NCBI GenBank assembly: GCA_905208635.1
Contig: CAJLPX010000004.1
Coordinates: 34,418 to 98,417, forward strand
Origin: an uncultured Collinsella sp.
Lineage (GTDB): Bacteria; Actinomycetota; Coriobacteriia; Coriobacteriales; Coriobacteriaceae
DNA length: 64,000 nucleotides
Direction of reading: 5' to 3'
The translations under genes and the position numbers were made by a program. Of this stretch, positions 17,236 through 26,118 are shown piece by piece (position 1 is the stretch's first letter; each line of letters starts with the position of its first letter). Below the pieces are notes generated by a model that did not search any database, had not been told where the DNA came from, and was given only the letters and a program-made list of their open reading frames with translations.

Positions 17236-18045
17236 ATGATCGGAACTCGCACTTCATCGTCATACACCCCGCACGTCGACGTCGATCCCGCCGACCGCCC
17301 GCTCATCCTCGTCGCGCCGCGTTGGGAAGAGGCAAAGCCGTTTTTAAGCGAGACGCTTTCCCCCAACGAGGAAATCGCAAGTGTCTTTGTCGATGCCATC
17401 CTTGCCGCCGGCGGCCTGCCGCTGCAGATGTCCATCACCGAGGACATTGAGGTCATCCGTCATTACGTGGAAATCGCTGACGGTATCGCCATTCCCGGCG
17501 GCCCCGATGTCAATCCCAAACGTTGGGGCGATGATCGACCCTACGACCCCACCCTCTGCTGTGAGATCCGCGATAGCTTTGAGTTTAAGCTGGTCGGCGA
17601 GGTGCTCCGCGCCAAAAAGCCGCTCTTTACCACCTGCCGCGGCACGCAGTTGCTCAATGTCGCCACTGGCGGCACTCTGTGCATGGACGTGCCGAGCCTG
17701 GGCGCTCGCGAGGGCCGCACACAGTGGCGCCATACCCACGTGCTCAACGATCCCGTGCACCCTGTCGAGGTCATGCCGGGCTCGCTGCTGGAGCGCGCGC
17801 TTGGCGGACACAGGCTGATCCAGACCAACTCGGCACATCACTGCTGCGTCGATCGTCTGGGTAAGAGCACGCGTTTGGTCGCCAAGGCAACCGACGGCGT
17901 TCCCGAGTGCATCGAGGTCGAAGGCCAACCATTCTGTCTAGGCGTGCAATGGCATCCCGAGTACACGTGGAAGACGCTCGAAACCGACTTTAACCTGTGG
18001 AAGTCGTTTGTCGAGGCGGCGGCAAAGGTAAAGCAGGCCCGCTAG
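17236..18045 (+). CDS. gamma-glutamyl-gamma-aminobutyrate hydrolase family (class I glutamine amidotransferase-like)
   Basis: A 269-residue cytoplasmic hydrolase of the peptidase C26/PuuD group. The nucleophile elbow is TTCRGTQLLNVATGG (Cys near residue 136) and the partner histidine and glutamate are in QWHPE near the C-terminus. GIAIPGGPDVNP is the oxyanion region. Such enzymes cut gamma-glutamyl amide bonds. It lies 87 bp after the amino-acid importer, so it may process an imported gamma-glutamyl compound; that link is inferred. No clear ribosome binding site precedes the ATG. Confidence 0.85.
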   Translation: MIGTRTSSSYTPHVDVDPADRPLILVAPRWEEAKPFLSETLSPNEEIASVFVDAILAAGGLPLQMSITEDIEVIRHYVEIADGIAIPGGPDVNPKRWGDDRPYDPTLCCEIRDSFEFKLVGEVLRAKKPLFTTCRGTQLLNVATGGTLCMDVPSLGAREGRTQWRHTHVLNDPVHPVEVMPGSLLERALGGHRLIQTNSAHHCCVDRLGKSTRLVAKATDGVPECIEVEGQPFCLGVQWHPEYTWKTLETDFNLWKSFVEAAAKVKQAR

Positions 18046-18079
18046 CTCGCGAACCACTCAGGTTAAAGCCTCCTAAGCC

Positions 18080-18117
18080 GGGGGGCGGACACCAGCTACG
18101 GTGCCCCCCCCTGTATT
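18080..18117 (+). terminator. terminator after the gamma-glutamyl hydrolase gene
   Basis: GGGGGGC...CACC and GGTG.CCCCCC pair around AGCTAC, followed by CTGTATTT, 34 bp after the stop codon. Confidence 0.6.
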
Positions 18118-18151
18118 TGATATGCTCGGTATGATTATCCCTCACAAACAA

Positions 18152-18970
18152 TCAGAGAAATCTCGACCGCAATCGGTCGACAGTAAAGCAAATGATAAAA
18201 ACGCTTGCTACGTTTATGAGGCAGTCAATTAAAATCGAGATGCATTGACCATTCCCCAACGGGGTCACGCCGCAAATCCACATGAGCATCGAGGCTGGAA
18301 GCGGAAGCATGGAATTGGCTCCGACCTGTATGTAGATCGTTACGACGTTGACAAGCAACAGCATGCCAATAGGACCGAAGCCGGATCCAAAATAGGAAAC
18401 AACGATAACGCAAGAGACCACGTATGCAAGGCAGACCGCACTCGCCAGAAGAAGTCGATCGCAAAACATATTCAGGTTGAAATACTGTTGAGCATCCAAA
18501 ACGATTGCGCAGTTAAGACAGTACAAAACGACACATGACAGGATAAACGCGCCCAATAGGGCGAAAGAAGACAGCATCGCTCGCGCAACGGTAACGCACG
18601 CCCGCTTCCCTCCCCGAGCCTCCGACAGCCCCCACGGTTCCTCGACAAAGCTCGAACTGACAAAGCGTGGGACAACGCAAGGCGCGACAAGCGGAAAGAA
18701 CAATGCATGAGCCAACGGGGCCACGTTGAACAGCAAGCCGCGAAAAACCTCTGCATTACCAAATAGAAGGGCGTCCTCTGCCGACAGTTTAAGCGTCGGG
18801 TCTGGGAAAAAGCCCAAGAAACTGCCCTCGCGGAGGCTACAGAACCACATCGGGAAAGAATTAAGCTGCAATATCACCATACACGCATAAATTGCCAGGA
18901 TTAAGACGTACGTCCATTTGCTCACATGCTTCAATTCTGAATGGAGGAACCTTCTAGTCTGACGAGCCAT
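18152..18970 (-). CDS. ABC-2 type membrane subunit (second permease)
   Basis: A 272-residue integral membrane protein with about six hydrophobic helices and a basic N-terminus (MARQTRRFLHSELK). It overlaps the preceding permease gene by 17 bp, and both follow an ABC ATPase gene, so it is probably the second membrane half of an exporter. The region has lower GC than its surroundings. No residue-level family motif was recognised; the call rests on context and topology. Confidence 0.7.
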   Translation of the reverse strand: MARQTRRFLHSELKHVSKWTYVLILAIYACMVILQLNSFPMWFCSLREGSFLGFFPDPTLKLSAEDALLFGNAEVFRGLLFNVAPLAHALFFPLVAPCVVPRFVSSSFVEEPWGLSEARGGKRACVTVARAMLSSFALLGAFILSCVVLYCLNCAIVLDAQQYFNLNMFCDRLLLASAVCLAYVVSCVIVVSYFGSGFGPIGMLLLVNVVTIYIQVGANSMLPLPASMLMWICGVTPLGNGQCISILIDCLINVASVFIICFTVDRLRSRFL

Positions 18971-19778
18971 TGCGCACACCCCCAGCACGAAAGCTCACGA
19001 GAGCGTAAATCAATACCGATAGACAGCTGGCTGCCGCGCCATATCCCAGAAGCGTCAGCTGCCCCATATCGCTATACCCAAGGGCACATCCGATTCCAAG
19101 GTACGGCCCCGGAAGAAAGAAGATCCATCGCAAGGACGGTATGGGCGTCTGAAGGTAAGTTCCGTAGAGCGTCAAGCTCATGACAAATCCAACTATCACC
19201 ACGGCCCCGCTCAATACAGCGCTGCCCGTAATCCGATAGATGGTCACCGTCTCCAGCGCAACCGATATCACCAATACGGCGTTGACTATCATTGCAGGCA
19301 AAAATGCAGCCAGCATGCCATGCACGTAGTTTTGCCCTCCACGTATTATGGCTATTGCAAATAGAAGAAGGCAAAGCGCACTATATGCTGCGCCAATTAT
19401 TAAAGCAGACGAAAATGCATGGGCTAGAGCCCCATAAAAGCGGGTAAGACCTCTTGCTGAAGAAATTCGGTATCCCTCTTCATAGCCGCGCTCCTGTAAA
19501 ATCGCCAGGCAAACGATGAGTGGAACGAACAGAGAGGTGCCGGCAAAAGCACTGCGCACAAGGGACTCATCGGGTGCAGAAGGATCGATTACATTCCAGA
19601 CGAAACCAATATCCTCCCCAAAAACGCTATTGCCAAAGGCTAGCAGCGTTGTTCCGTTTTTTAGAAAGACACCGAAGAGAAGGCCGAACGCCAGCATAAG
19701 CGCAAGACCAAACTGCGCCGGAAACATCCTGTGTAAACGCATCATGTCCGCCTTTATGGGATGGATCGCCCGCTTCAT
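18954..19778 (-). CDS. ABC-2 type membrane subunit (first permease)
   Basis: A 274-residue membrane protein with a cytoplasmic start (MKRAIHPIKADMMRL) and six likely helices, including a large extracytoplasmic loop after helix 1 (about residues 45-75). It overlaps the end of the ATPase gene by 4 bp, which means coupled translation. Together with the downstream permease it would form the channel of an ABC-2 type exporter. The ATPase gene is frameshifted, so the transporter may be inactive in this strain. Confidence 0.72.
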   Translation of the reverse strand: MKRAIHPIKADMMRLHRMFPAQFGLALMLAFGLLFGVFLKNGTTLLAFGNSVFGEDIGFVWNVIDPSAPDESLVRSAFAGTSLFVPLIVCLAILQERGYEEGYRISSARGLTRFYGALAHAFSSALIIGAAYSALCLLLFAIAIIRGGQNYVHGMLAAFLPAMIVNAVLVISVALETVTIYRITGSAVLSGAVVIVGFVMSLTLYGTYLQTPIPSLRWIFFLPGPYLGIGCALGYSDMGQLTLLGYGAAASCLSVLIYALVSFRAGGVRNGSSD

Positions 19779-20499
19779 AGCGAGACCGCCTTCATCAAGC
19801 GCCTGTAATACTCTTTTAGGGACGACGCCTCATCCCTTATGACGGCCATCGATTCCTTTTTCAGCAGTTCGCCGTCATGAAGAAACAGGCAGCTTGTTGC
19901 AACCGATGCCAGCTCATCCAAGTCGTGGCTAGAGATAAGCATGGTTTTGCCCTGCTCCCGATTCAATCGACCGATAAGGGTCCATATACTCTCGATGCCC
20001 AACGGATCCAATCCATTTGCCGGCTCATCGAAAATTAGTACGTCGGTGCCGCCCAACAAAGCCGTAGCTATATCCAGTCGCCGTTTCATTCCCAAAGAAA
20101 AACTGCTCACGCTCTTTTTCTCATCGACGTCCAGCCCGACTAGGCCCAAGACGCGAGGAACCTCACGTTTCTCATCGAGCCCCCATTCCGCACATCGGAT
20201 TTGAAGATTCTCAACCGCACTGAGGGATTGGTATGCACCGCTGGAATCTGGCACGTAGCCGACACGCGCCCGCATCAAGCTCAGGTCTTTTTTCGACTTG
20301 CCTCCAAAGAGCTCCACGCTCCCCGACGATGGCTCGCAGAGGCCCAATACGATTTTAATGAGCGTGCTTTTGCCTGCCCGTTTGCACCAACAAGGGCGCA
20401 AAGCTCAGACTGATCCACCTCGAAGGAAACGTCATGCAACACACGCCGTTTTCCATAGCGCTTCGACACCTTCGATAGCTTTATCGCTGATGCGCTCAT
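19775..20499 (-). pseudogene. ABC transporter ATP-binding protein, frameshifted in Walker A
   Basis: Two overlapping frames encode one ABC ATPase of about 241 residues. The first (start 20499, AAAGGAGGAACGAT ribosome binding site) runs MSASAIKLSKVSKRYG to ALVGANG. The second continues with AGKSTLIKIVLG, the signature FSLGMKRRL, Walker B DVLIFDEPANGLD and ISSHDLDEL. The frames join if one G is added to the CCC run at 20377-20379 (GGG on the coding strand), exactly in Walker A. This could be a real inactivating deletion or a homopolymer sequencing error. The gene heads the exporter operon and is followed by two permease genes. Confidence 0.8.
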
Positions 20500-20537
20500 A
20501 TCGTTCCTCCTTTCTTTTATCGTGGTTACTTGTAGTT

Positions 20538-20566
20538 ATTGTTTTTCGATAACTCGTATTTGTCAA
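20538..20566 (-). promoter_or_regulatory. promoter of the ABC-2 transporter operon
   Basis: On the minus strand, a perfect TTGACA at 20566-20561, a 17-bp spacer and AACAAT, about 40 bp upstream of the ATPase start. The region is very AT-rich. Confidence 0.5.
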
Positions 20567-20569
20567 GAT

Positions 20570-20604
20570 AATCTAGAAGAAAGAACCCGTGTTAGACACG
20601 GGTC
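20570..20604 (-). terminator. terminator of the DUF2975/XRE pair
   Basis: ACCCGTGT-CTA-ACACGGGT with a pyrimidine-rich TCTTTCTTCT tail when read on the minus strand, 40 bp after the XRE stop codon. Confidence 0.7.
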
Positions 20605-20643
20605 CCTTCACGCTGATATTTCGTTTTAGTTGTTCGCCTTAAG

Positions 20644-20973
20644 CTACTCGTCGCTCAAATCGACAGCAAAGACTGATGTCGGAAGCGACGCCTCATTGCC
20701 TCCGCCGTCCCGCATCTGCCTCACAACGTTTTTTGCACGCTCAACAATAAGCTCCTCAAGCTCTTTCTCGCTCACGCGCTGAATAATATCTCCCGGTTGA
20801 CAATCAAGCTCATCACAGATTTCGAGAAGCGTCTTAAGGCGAATAGCTTTTATTTTTCCGTTTCTTAGCTTTGAAATATTAGCCGGAGTATGCCCCGTCG
20901 CCCGAATCAGATCAGCGCTGGTCTTTCCGGTCTTAAGCAGCTGCGTCTCAAGCTCGATGATGAGATAGCTCAT
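20644..20973 (-). CDS. XRE-family helix-turn-helix regulator (YozG-like)
   Basis: A 109-residue protein with a Cro/CI-type helix-turn-helix in residues about 12-65 (GKTSADLIRATGHTPANISKLRNGK, LLEICDELDCQPGDII) and a charged C-terminal tail. The start follows TAGGAGGAAAC. It lies 8 bp after the DUF2975 membrane gene. DUF2975 proteins are very often paired with such small XRE regulators, so the membrane protein probably controls the regulator's activity; that is inference. Confidence 0.85.
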   Translation of the reverse strand: MSYLIIELETQLLKTGKTSADLIRATGHTPANISKLRNGKIKAIRLKTLLEICDELDCQPGDIIQRVSEKELEELIVERAKNVVRQMRDGGGNEASLPTSVFAVDLSDE

Positions 20974-20981
20974 GTTTCCTC

Positions 20982-21542
20982 CTACACAAGCTCGTCAGAC
21001 TGCTCTTGGAGCAGCGAGGCATAACTCCAGATCGCCGAGATAAACAGACAGACAACTGCGCCGATAAACGACCCCGCATCAAAGGTAGCGCCTTGGCAAA
21101 TCTCAATAACGAAGGAATGAGGCACGATGTAAAGCTCCAGTCCGCCAATGGTGAGATTGACCGATTCATAGGCACCAACAAACGAAACCACGGCGTTAAC
21201 AGCAAAGGCAAGTGCAAGAACACGGATAAGCCGCACATGCGCCTTGGTAAAGGGCGAGACGCCCCGAGAGATGTTATGGCTGATTCCGCACAAAACGACA
21301 AGCGAAACACCCACGACGAGTGCCAGGCACAGCCCGCTTGGGATAACGATGCTCCCGCCATCGAGAAGCGTCACGACACCGAAAGAATCGACAGAAACAA
21401 CGTTTGCAACCGCATACCAGATCACGTAAACAGCCAACGCGGCAAAAGCGACGAGCATTCCCGCAAAAACGACCGCCATGCAAAAGCCAAGCTTCCTTAC
21501 AGTCTCGCCCGCCTTGGCCATACGCTGAACGCTGTTGGACAT
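20982..21542 (-). CDS. DUF2975 family membrane protein
   Basis: A 186-residue membrane protein with about four helices (about residues 20-45, 65-85, 100-120 and 145-170), the pattern of the DUF2975 family. The start MSNSVQRMAK is preferred over a 33-residue longer frame; the ATG follows GAGGGTGAGTGT. It is followed directly by a small XRE regulator gene, a recurring two-gene module in Firmicutes and Actinobacteria. Its function is unknown; membrane sensing linked to the regulator is a guess. Confidence 0.75.
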   Translation of the reverse strand: MSNSVQRMAKAGETVRKLGFCMAVVFAGMLVAFAALAVYVIWYAVANVVSVDSFGVVTLLDGGSIVIPSGLCLALVVGVSLVVLCGISHNISRGVSPFTKAHVRLIRVLALAFAVNAVVSFVGAYESVNLTIGGLELYIVPHSFVIEICQGATFDAGSFIGAVVCLFISAIWSYASLLQEQSDELV

Positions 21543-21684
21543 ACACTCACCCTCATCGAATCTATCGTTATTCGAATAGTTTATCGAACAACGATATGGA
21601 TTGCATGCGGAAAGCCCCACCAGTGCGCATAGCCCATTCACTAATCAGAAGGGGTGAGAGTTGATTTTTGGACACGTATCGAAC

Positions 21685-21747
21685 GAGAGTGGATATCTCC
21701 CACTTTGAGGCCGCCACCGGGCCTAAAACGGGAGATTATCCACTCTC
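21685..21747. repeat. 63-bp inverted repeat downstream of the Hpt gene
   Basis: GAGAGTGGAT-ATCTCCC and GGGAGAT-TATCCACTCTC pair, then GAGGC with GCCT near the loop. It ends 24 bp from the Hpt stop codon, the usual place for the long hairpins in this window. Confidence 0.75.
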
Positions 21748-21771
21748 ATAGTCATCAAGGCTCGCAAGCCC

Positions 21772-22128
21772 TTATTCAGCCGCCTCGCGCAGGGCCGACA
21801 TCGTGGCCGCATATTGCTGCTGCAGCGCATGCATTCCCGCGCGAGCGCCGTCAACGGCATCGGCGCCGCGCAGTGCCTCGGTCACCACGACCGCTGGCTC
21901 GTACAGATTATCGAATCCCAGGTTCTGGCTCACGCCTTTGAGCGTATGCGCTGCCATAAACGCTGCCCTGGCGTCTCCTGCCGCCATGGCAGCCTCCAGC
22001 TTGTCCATGCTCTCGTCATCCAAAAACTTGAGGGCAAAGCGGGCAAGCATTTCCTCGCCCATCAGCCGAGCGCACGCATCGTCATAATTAGCGCCGATCT
22101 TCTCATACGCCTCACGCATGGAAATCAT
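21772..22128 (-). CDS. Hpt (histidine phosphotransfer) domain protein
   Basis: A 118-residue single-domain protein, essentially one Hpt four-helix bundle. The phosphorylated histidine lies in AAHTLKGVSQNLG near residue 61. It relays phosphate between receiver domains in the cytoplasm. It lies 24 bp after the large REC/GGDEF/HD-GYP gene, so that receiver is a natural partner. The start MISMREAY has AAAGGAG 10 bp upstream. No full-length hybrid kinase is adjacent, so the source of phosphate is unknown. Confidence 0.9.
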   Translation of the reverse strand: MISMREAYEKIGANYDDACARLMGEEMLARFALKFLDDESMDKLEAAMAAGDARAAFMAAHTLKGVSQNLGFDNLYEPAVVVTEALRGADAVDGARAGMHALQQQYAATMSALREAAE

Positions 22129-22152
22129 GGATTAAAAACTCCTTTGGTCAAA

Positions 22153-24022
22153 CTAAATCGTGGGAAACACGACGACGTCGGCGGGGCGTGCCAACGTCTC
22201 GGCAATTTGGTCTTGCACCTCGAGCAGGCAATCGAGCAGCAGCGGGTTAAAGGTGCCGCACTTACCGTCCAGGATCATCTGGATTGCCTCCTCGTGCGGG
22301 ATAGCGTCCTTGTACACGCGCACACTCGTCAGTGCATCGTACACGTCGGCCACCGAAACCACCTGCGCGGCGATGGGGATATCGTCGCCCTTGAGGCCAT
22401 CGGGATAACCCTTGCCGTCCCAGCGCTCGTGATGCCAACGCGCAATCTGGTACGCATATTCCATAAGCGCATTGCCGGCGTGATGGCTACCCAGCTCAAG
22501 CAGCATATCGGCGCCGATCGTGGTATGCGTCTTCATGATCTCGAACTCCTCGGGCGTAAGGCGTCCGGGCTTGTTGAGAATCGCATCGTCAATCGACATC
22601 TTGCCGATATCGTGCAGCGCCGAAGCCAGGGCGATCGTGGAGCGTTCCTCATTGTCGAGGGAGACCGTGCCGCTACGCTGGACCAGACAGCCAAGCAGCA
22701 GCTCGGTCAGCTTCTCGATGTTCGTAACGTGCCTGCCGCTCTCGCCGTTGCGAAGCTCCATGACGCCAGCCATGATGTCGATGAGCATGCGACTGTTCTT
22801 GACGCGCTCGTTGTACTGCTGGGACAGCAGGCTCGTCAGGCGGCGCTGTTTGGCGTACAGGCGGATGGTGTTGTTTACGCGGCGGCGCACGATACGGGAG
22901 TCAAACGGGCGGTTGATATAGTCTGAGGCGCCCAGCTCGTACGCGCGCAGAACCATATCATCGGAATCTTCACTCGAAATCATCATGACAGGCAGATTGT
23001 CGATGCCCGATCGGCGCGACAGATCGGCCAGCACCTCAAAGCCGCTTATGCCCGGCATGACAATATCCAGCAGCACGAGCGACAACTCATCGCCATAGCG
23101 GTCGACCATGTCGAGTGCCGTACGACCGTTGTCGGCCTCGAGGATGCAATACTCGTCCTTGAGCATCTCGTTGAGAATGACTCGGTTCATCTCGGAGTCA
23201 TCGACAATAAGCACCAAAGGCTTTTCGCTTTGGAAAGCCTCGATGGAATCGGCGTCGGTCACGACCGTACCGGATTTTGCCTTAGCGCGGCTCAATAACT
23301 GGACAGCGCGGCCAACGCCCTCATCGACCGTCTCGCCATGAATGCGAACACCACCAACACATGCCGTCAAGCTCACGTACTCATGGCCCGGAATAATCGT
23401 GGAACGAACGGCATCGGACACCTGATGCAGGCGACGGGTGAAGTCATCGGAGGGAATATTGGGCATGACAACCACAAACTTGTCGCAGCCATAGCGCACA
23501 AGCTCGTCAGTCGAACGGATTCCGCTGCGCATGGCTGTCGCCACAGCACCGAGCGCAAGGTCGCCGGCATGACGGCCACATGTATCGTTGAAGACCCTAA
23601 AATCATCAAGGTCGATCATCGCAACGCCGGCATTCATGCGGACGCTTCGGAGCTTTTCCTCGTAATATCGGCGATTGCGCACACTCGTCAGCACGTCGGT
23701 GTAGACAAGGTCCTCTTCTGCGGCCTCTTGCTCATCGATCGGACGCACCATCAGCAGGACATGAGGCTCGCCCTCGACCTTCAGAGGGCGCAGGCGAGCG
23801 CGGTACTCAGTACCATCATTGAGCAGCTGCTCCGACACCTCATCGGAGTCTGCCAAGGCCTCAAGACTCGACAGGGCAGCGATCGCCGGCGAGCAAGCAG
23901 TTAGGCTCCCTCTTAATCTGATCGGCCGACAGCAAACGCACCACGGGGTAGGTCTTCGCGACACGGGCGACCTCAGCGGCAGCCTCCTCGTCGGTTAGAT
24001 TGACCTCGTGATTATTGAGCAT
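22153..24022 (-). CDS. PAS-like/degenerate GGDEF/REC/HD-GYP signalling protein, apparent frameshift near the 5' end
   Basis: A c-di-GMP-type signalling protein of about 620 residues. An N-terminal frame starts at 24022 (MLNNHEVNLTDEEAAAEV) and reads to a conserved RCP-type motif. It then stops at 23861 while the main frame continues with LSSLEALAD, so a 1-2 base indel near 23864-23885 is likely. The main part has, in order: a GGDEF-like domain whose signature is YGCDKF (catalytically dead); a receiver (VLIVDDSEMNR, VLLDIVMPG); and an HD-GYP domain with ALHDIGK and HHERWDGKGYPDGLKG, which should hydrolyse c-di-GMP. An Hpt gene follows. The open frame alone runs 22153-23964. Confidence 0.82.
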
Positions 24023-24233
24023 ATGGGGCCCTTTCGATAGTTTCGCATGGTAGCGGTGGGTTCCAAATGCTACAAGGGTAACACCTTGTCGATGCAGGTA
24101 AGTACGTGAATGCTGTTACATTTTTATGAGTTGGCAGGCGGCGCGATTGAAGTCGCAGACGTGAGGTTTTGAGCACATTTGTTAACACGGCCGAAACGTT
24201 TGCGGGTGAAGCCTGCTTTGGCCATTGCGAGTG

Positions 24234-25031
24234 TTAGAGCCCCAGGATGCCACGGACAGCCCGGGCAGCCGCTGCCGGGCGATCGCGCAGACCGTTATGC
24301 GCACCCGGGATCGTCACGAGAGGGCAATCGAGATATTCGGCAGCCGCTCGCGTGCCAGCCTCGCGGGGCGTGCCAATCGAGAGCTCGCCCAGGAGCACGG
24401 CGGCCACCGTTTTTGACGCGCGAACGCTATTCCAATCGGGAACGCGGGTCATAGTAATCCCGTATTCGTTCGCCATGAAACTGCGGCCGTTGCGCAGGGC
24501 ATACTTGGCTTCTGCCTCGGTTAACTTGGGGGCCTCAGGGTCCGAATCGCCGATGGCGCCCAGGAAGGCCCGTAATGCCCTGGAGACCTTTCCCGCGGCG
24601 ATCATCTCGAGCAAAACTGGGGCCGCGCCCAGGCCGGCACCATCATCCGTCACGGCGGGTTCATGCAGAATCGCACGCGAGATTATGGCGGGGTTTGCAC
24701 GGAGAAGCTCCAGGGTCACCAGCGTACCGGCACTGTGCGCGAGCACGTTTGCCGGAGCGCCGATATGCTCAATAACGGCCTGCAGGTCGGCGGCTTGGGC
24801 GGCGAGGTCGTAGCGTCCGTCTGCAGCGTCGCCGCTCTCGCCGCAACCGCGGCGATCGTAGGCAATGACGCGGTAGTCACAGGCGAGCTCGCGGGCGATG
24901 GCGTCAAAGAAGACGCCGTCGACGCAGGCGCCGTGCACGCACACCAAGGCGGGCGTATCGGACGATACAACCGGGCCGGCATACTCGCGACAGGCGATCG
25001 TGGTGCCCGCATTCTCAACCGTAAAATCCAT
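24234..25031 (-). CDS. alpha/beta hydrolase
   Basis: A 265-residue soluble hydrolase with the alpha/beta fold: an oxyanion HGACVDG near residue 35, YDRRGCGES, the nucleophile elbow AHSAGT (Ser near residue 100) and a C-terminal GAHNGL histidine. These give a Ser-Asp-His triad acting on an ester or similar bond; the substrate is unknown. The gene stands alone and is divergent from the radical SAM gene. Confidence 0.88.
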   Translation of the reverse strand: MDFTVENAGTTIACREYAGPVVSSDTPALVCVHGACVDGVFFDAIARELACDYRVIAYDRRGCGESGDAADGRYDLAAQAADLQAVIEHIGAPANVLAHSAGTLVTLELLRANPAIISRAILHEPAVTDDGAGLGAAPVLLEMIAAGKVSRALRAFLGAIGDSDPEAPKLTEAEAKYALRNGRSFMANEYGITMTRVPDWNSVRASKTVAAVLLGELSIGTPREAGTRAAAEYLDCPLVTIPGAHNGLRDRPAAAARAVRGILGL

Positions 25032-25256
25032 GTTGTGCCCCCATCATCAATGCTCATCCAGTTGCACGTCAGCACGGTTGGATGGACCCGCATTGCTTTA
25101 CACCTTGTTAACAGATTAACTTTACCCGACCCGAGGCTTTTCATGGCACGGCATCATGAGCGACGTGAAAAAACGAAACTTGTAAAGCAAGAGCCCACAC
25201 CTTGCTTTGGAGCCGATGCTATGCTTAGGCACAATTGTCTTGAGGAGCATATGCCT

Positions 25257-26033
25257 ATGTCTACGTTTTTGAATGCCAGCCCCATCTTTGGGCCCGTTCG
25301 CAGCCGTCGCCTTGGTCTCTCGCTCGGCGTCAACATGATGCCGGCCAGCGGCAAAATCTGCACGTTCGACTGCATCTACTGCGAGAACGGCCTCAACGCC
25401 GAGCGCCCCTGCCATGAGCCGTATAACACGGCTGCCGTGGTACTCGAAGCGCTCGAGGCAAAGCTGCGCGAGATGGCAGCCGAGGGCGAGCTCCCCGATG
25501 TAATCACCTTCGCAGGCAACGGCGAGCCCACCGCCGCACCGGAGTTTCCACGGGCCATCGCCGGCGCCGTCGCACTGCGCGACGAGCTTGCCCCAAACTC
25601 CAAGATCGCCGTGCTCTCCAACGGCACACGCGCCGACCGCCCCGAGGTGCACGACGCGCTCATGATGGTCGACGACAACATTCTTAAGCTCGATACCGTC
25701 GACCCGGCGTTTATCCAGCTGCTCGACCAGCCCGTTGGCCCCTACGACGTCGAGCACCAGATCGAGACGTTCGCAAGCTTTAACGGTCACGTTATTATCC
25801 AGACGATCTTTTTGACCGGCGAGTATCAGGGCAAGCCCATCGACAACACCGGCGAGGAGTACGTTGCCCCCTGGCTCGCGGCGCTTGAGCGCATTCGCCC
25901 GCAGGAGGCGACCATCTACACGGTGGCGCGCGAAACACCGATCGCCGGCCTTGCCAAAGCAGTGCCCGAGGTACTCGACGCCATTGCCGCGCGCGTGCGC
26001 GCCCTCGGTATTCCCTGCCAGGTGAGCTACTAG
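25257..26033 (+). CDS. radical SAM protein
   Basis: A 258-residue radical S-adenosylmethionine protein. The iron-sulfur motif is CTFDCIYC (CxxxCxxC) near residue 40, followed by the FAGNGEPTAAPEF region that binds SAM. The frame is open well upstream but overlaps the divergent hydrolase gene; the ATG at 25257 is 9 bp after GAGGAG, while the ATG at 25251 is only 3 bp away. The short length and simple core resemble the YfkA/COG0731-like group. The substrate is unknown. Confidence 0.85.
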   Translation: MSTFLNASPIFGPVRSRRLGLSLGVNMMPASGKICTFDCIYCENGLNAERPCHEPYNTAAVVLEALEAKLREMAAEGELPDVITFAGNGEPTAAPEFPRAIAGAVALRDELAPNSKIAVLSNGTRADRPEVHDALMMVDDNILKLDTVDPAFIQLLDQPVGPYDVEHQIETFASFNGHVIIQTIFLTGEYQGKPIDNTGEEYVAPWLAALERIRPQEATIYTVARETPIAGLAKAVPEVLDAIAARVRALGIPCQVSY

Positions 26034-26064
26034 CAGAGCCGCACAGCCGCCCAGGGCAGTCTTT

Positions 26065-26093
26065 TTGGGACGGGGCTGCGGGTGGGCTATACT
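26065..26093 (+). promoter_or_regulatory. promoter of the methionine aminopeptidase gene
   Basis: TTGGGA, a 17-bp spacer and TATACT, 26 bp upstream of the ATG. Confidence 0.6.
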
Positions 26094-26118
26094 AGCTGCG
26101 AATGAAAGGAAGTTAGCC

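Noticed and set aside
24663..25256. N-terminal extension of the radical SAM frame
   Set aside because: It overlaps the divergent hydrolase gene on the other strand and lacks conserved residues; the ribosome binding site is at 25242-25247.
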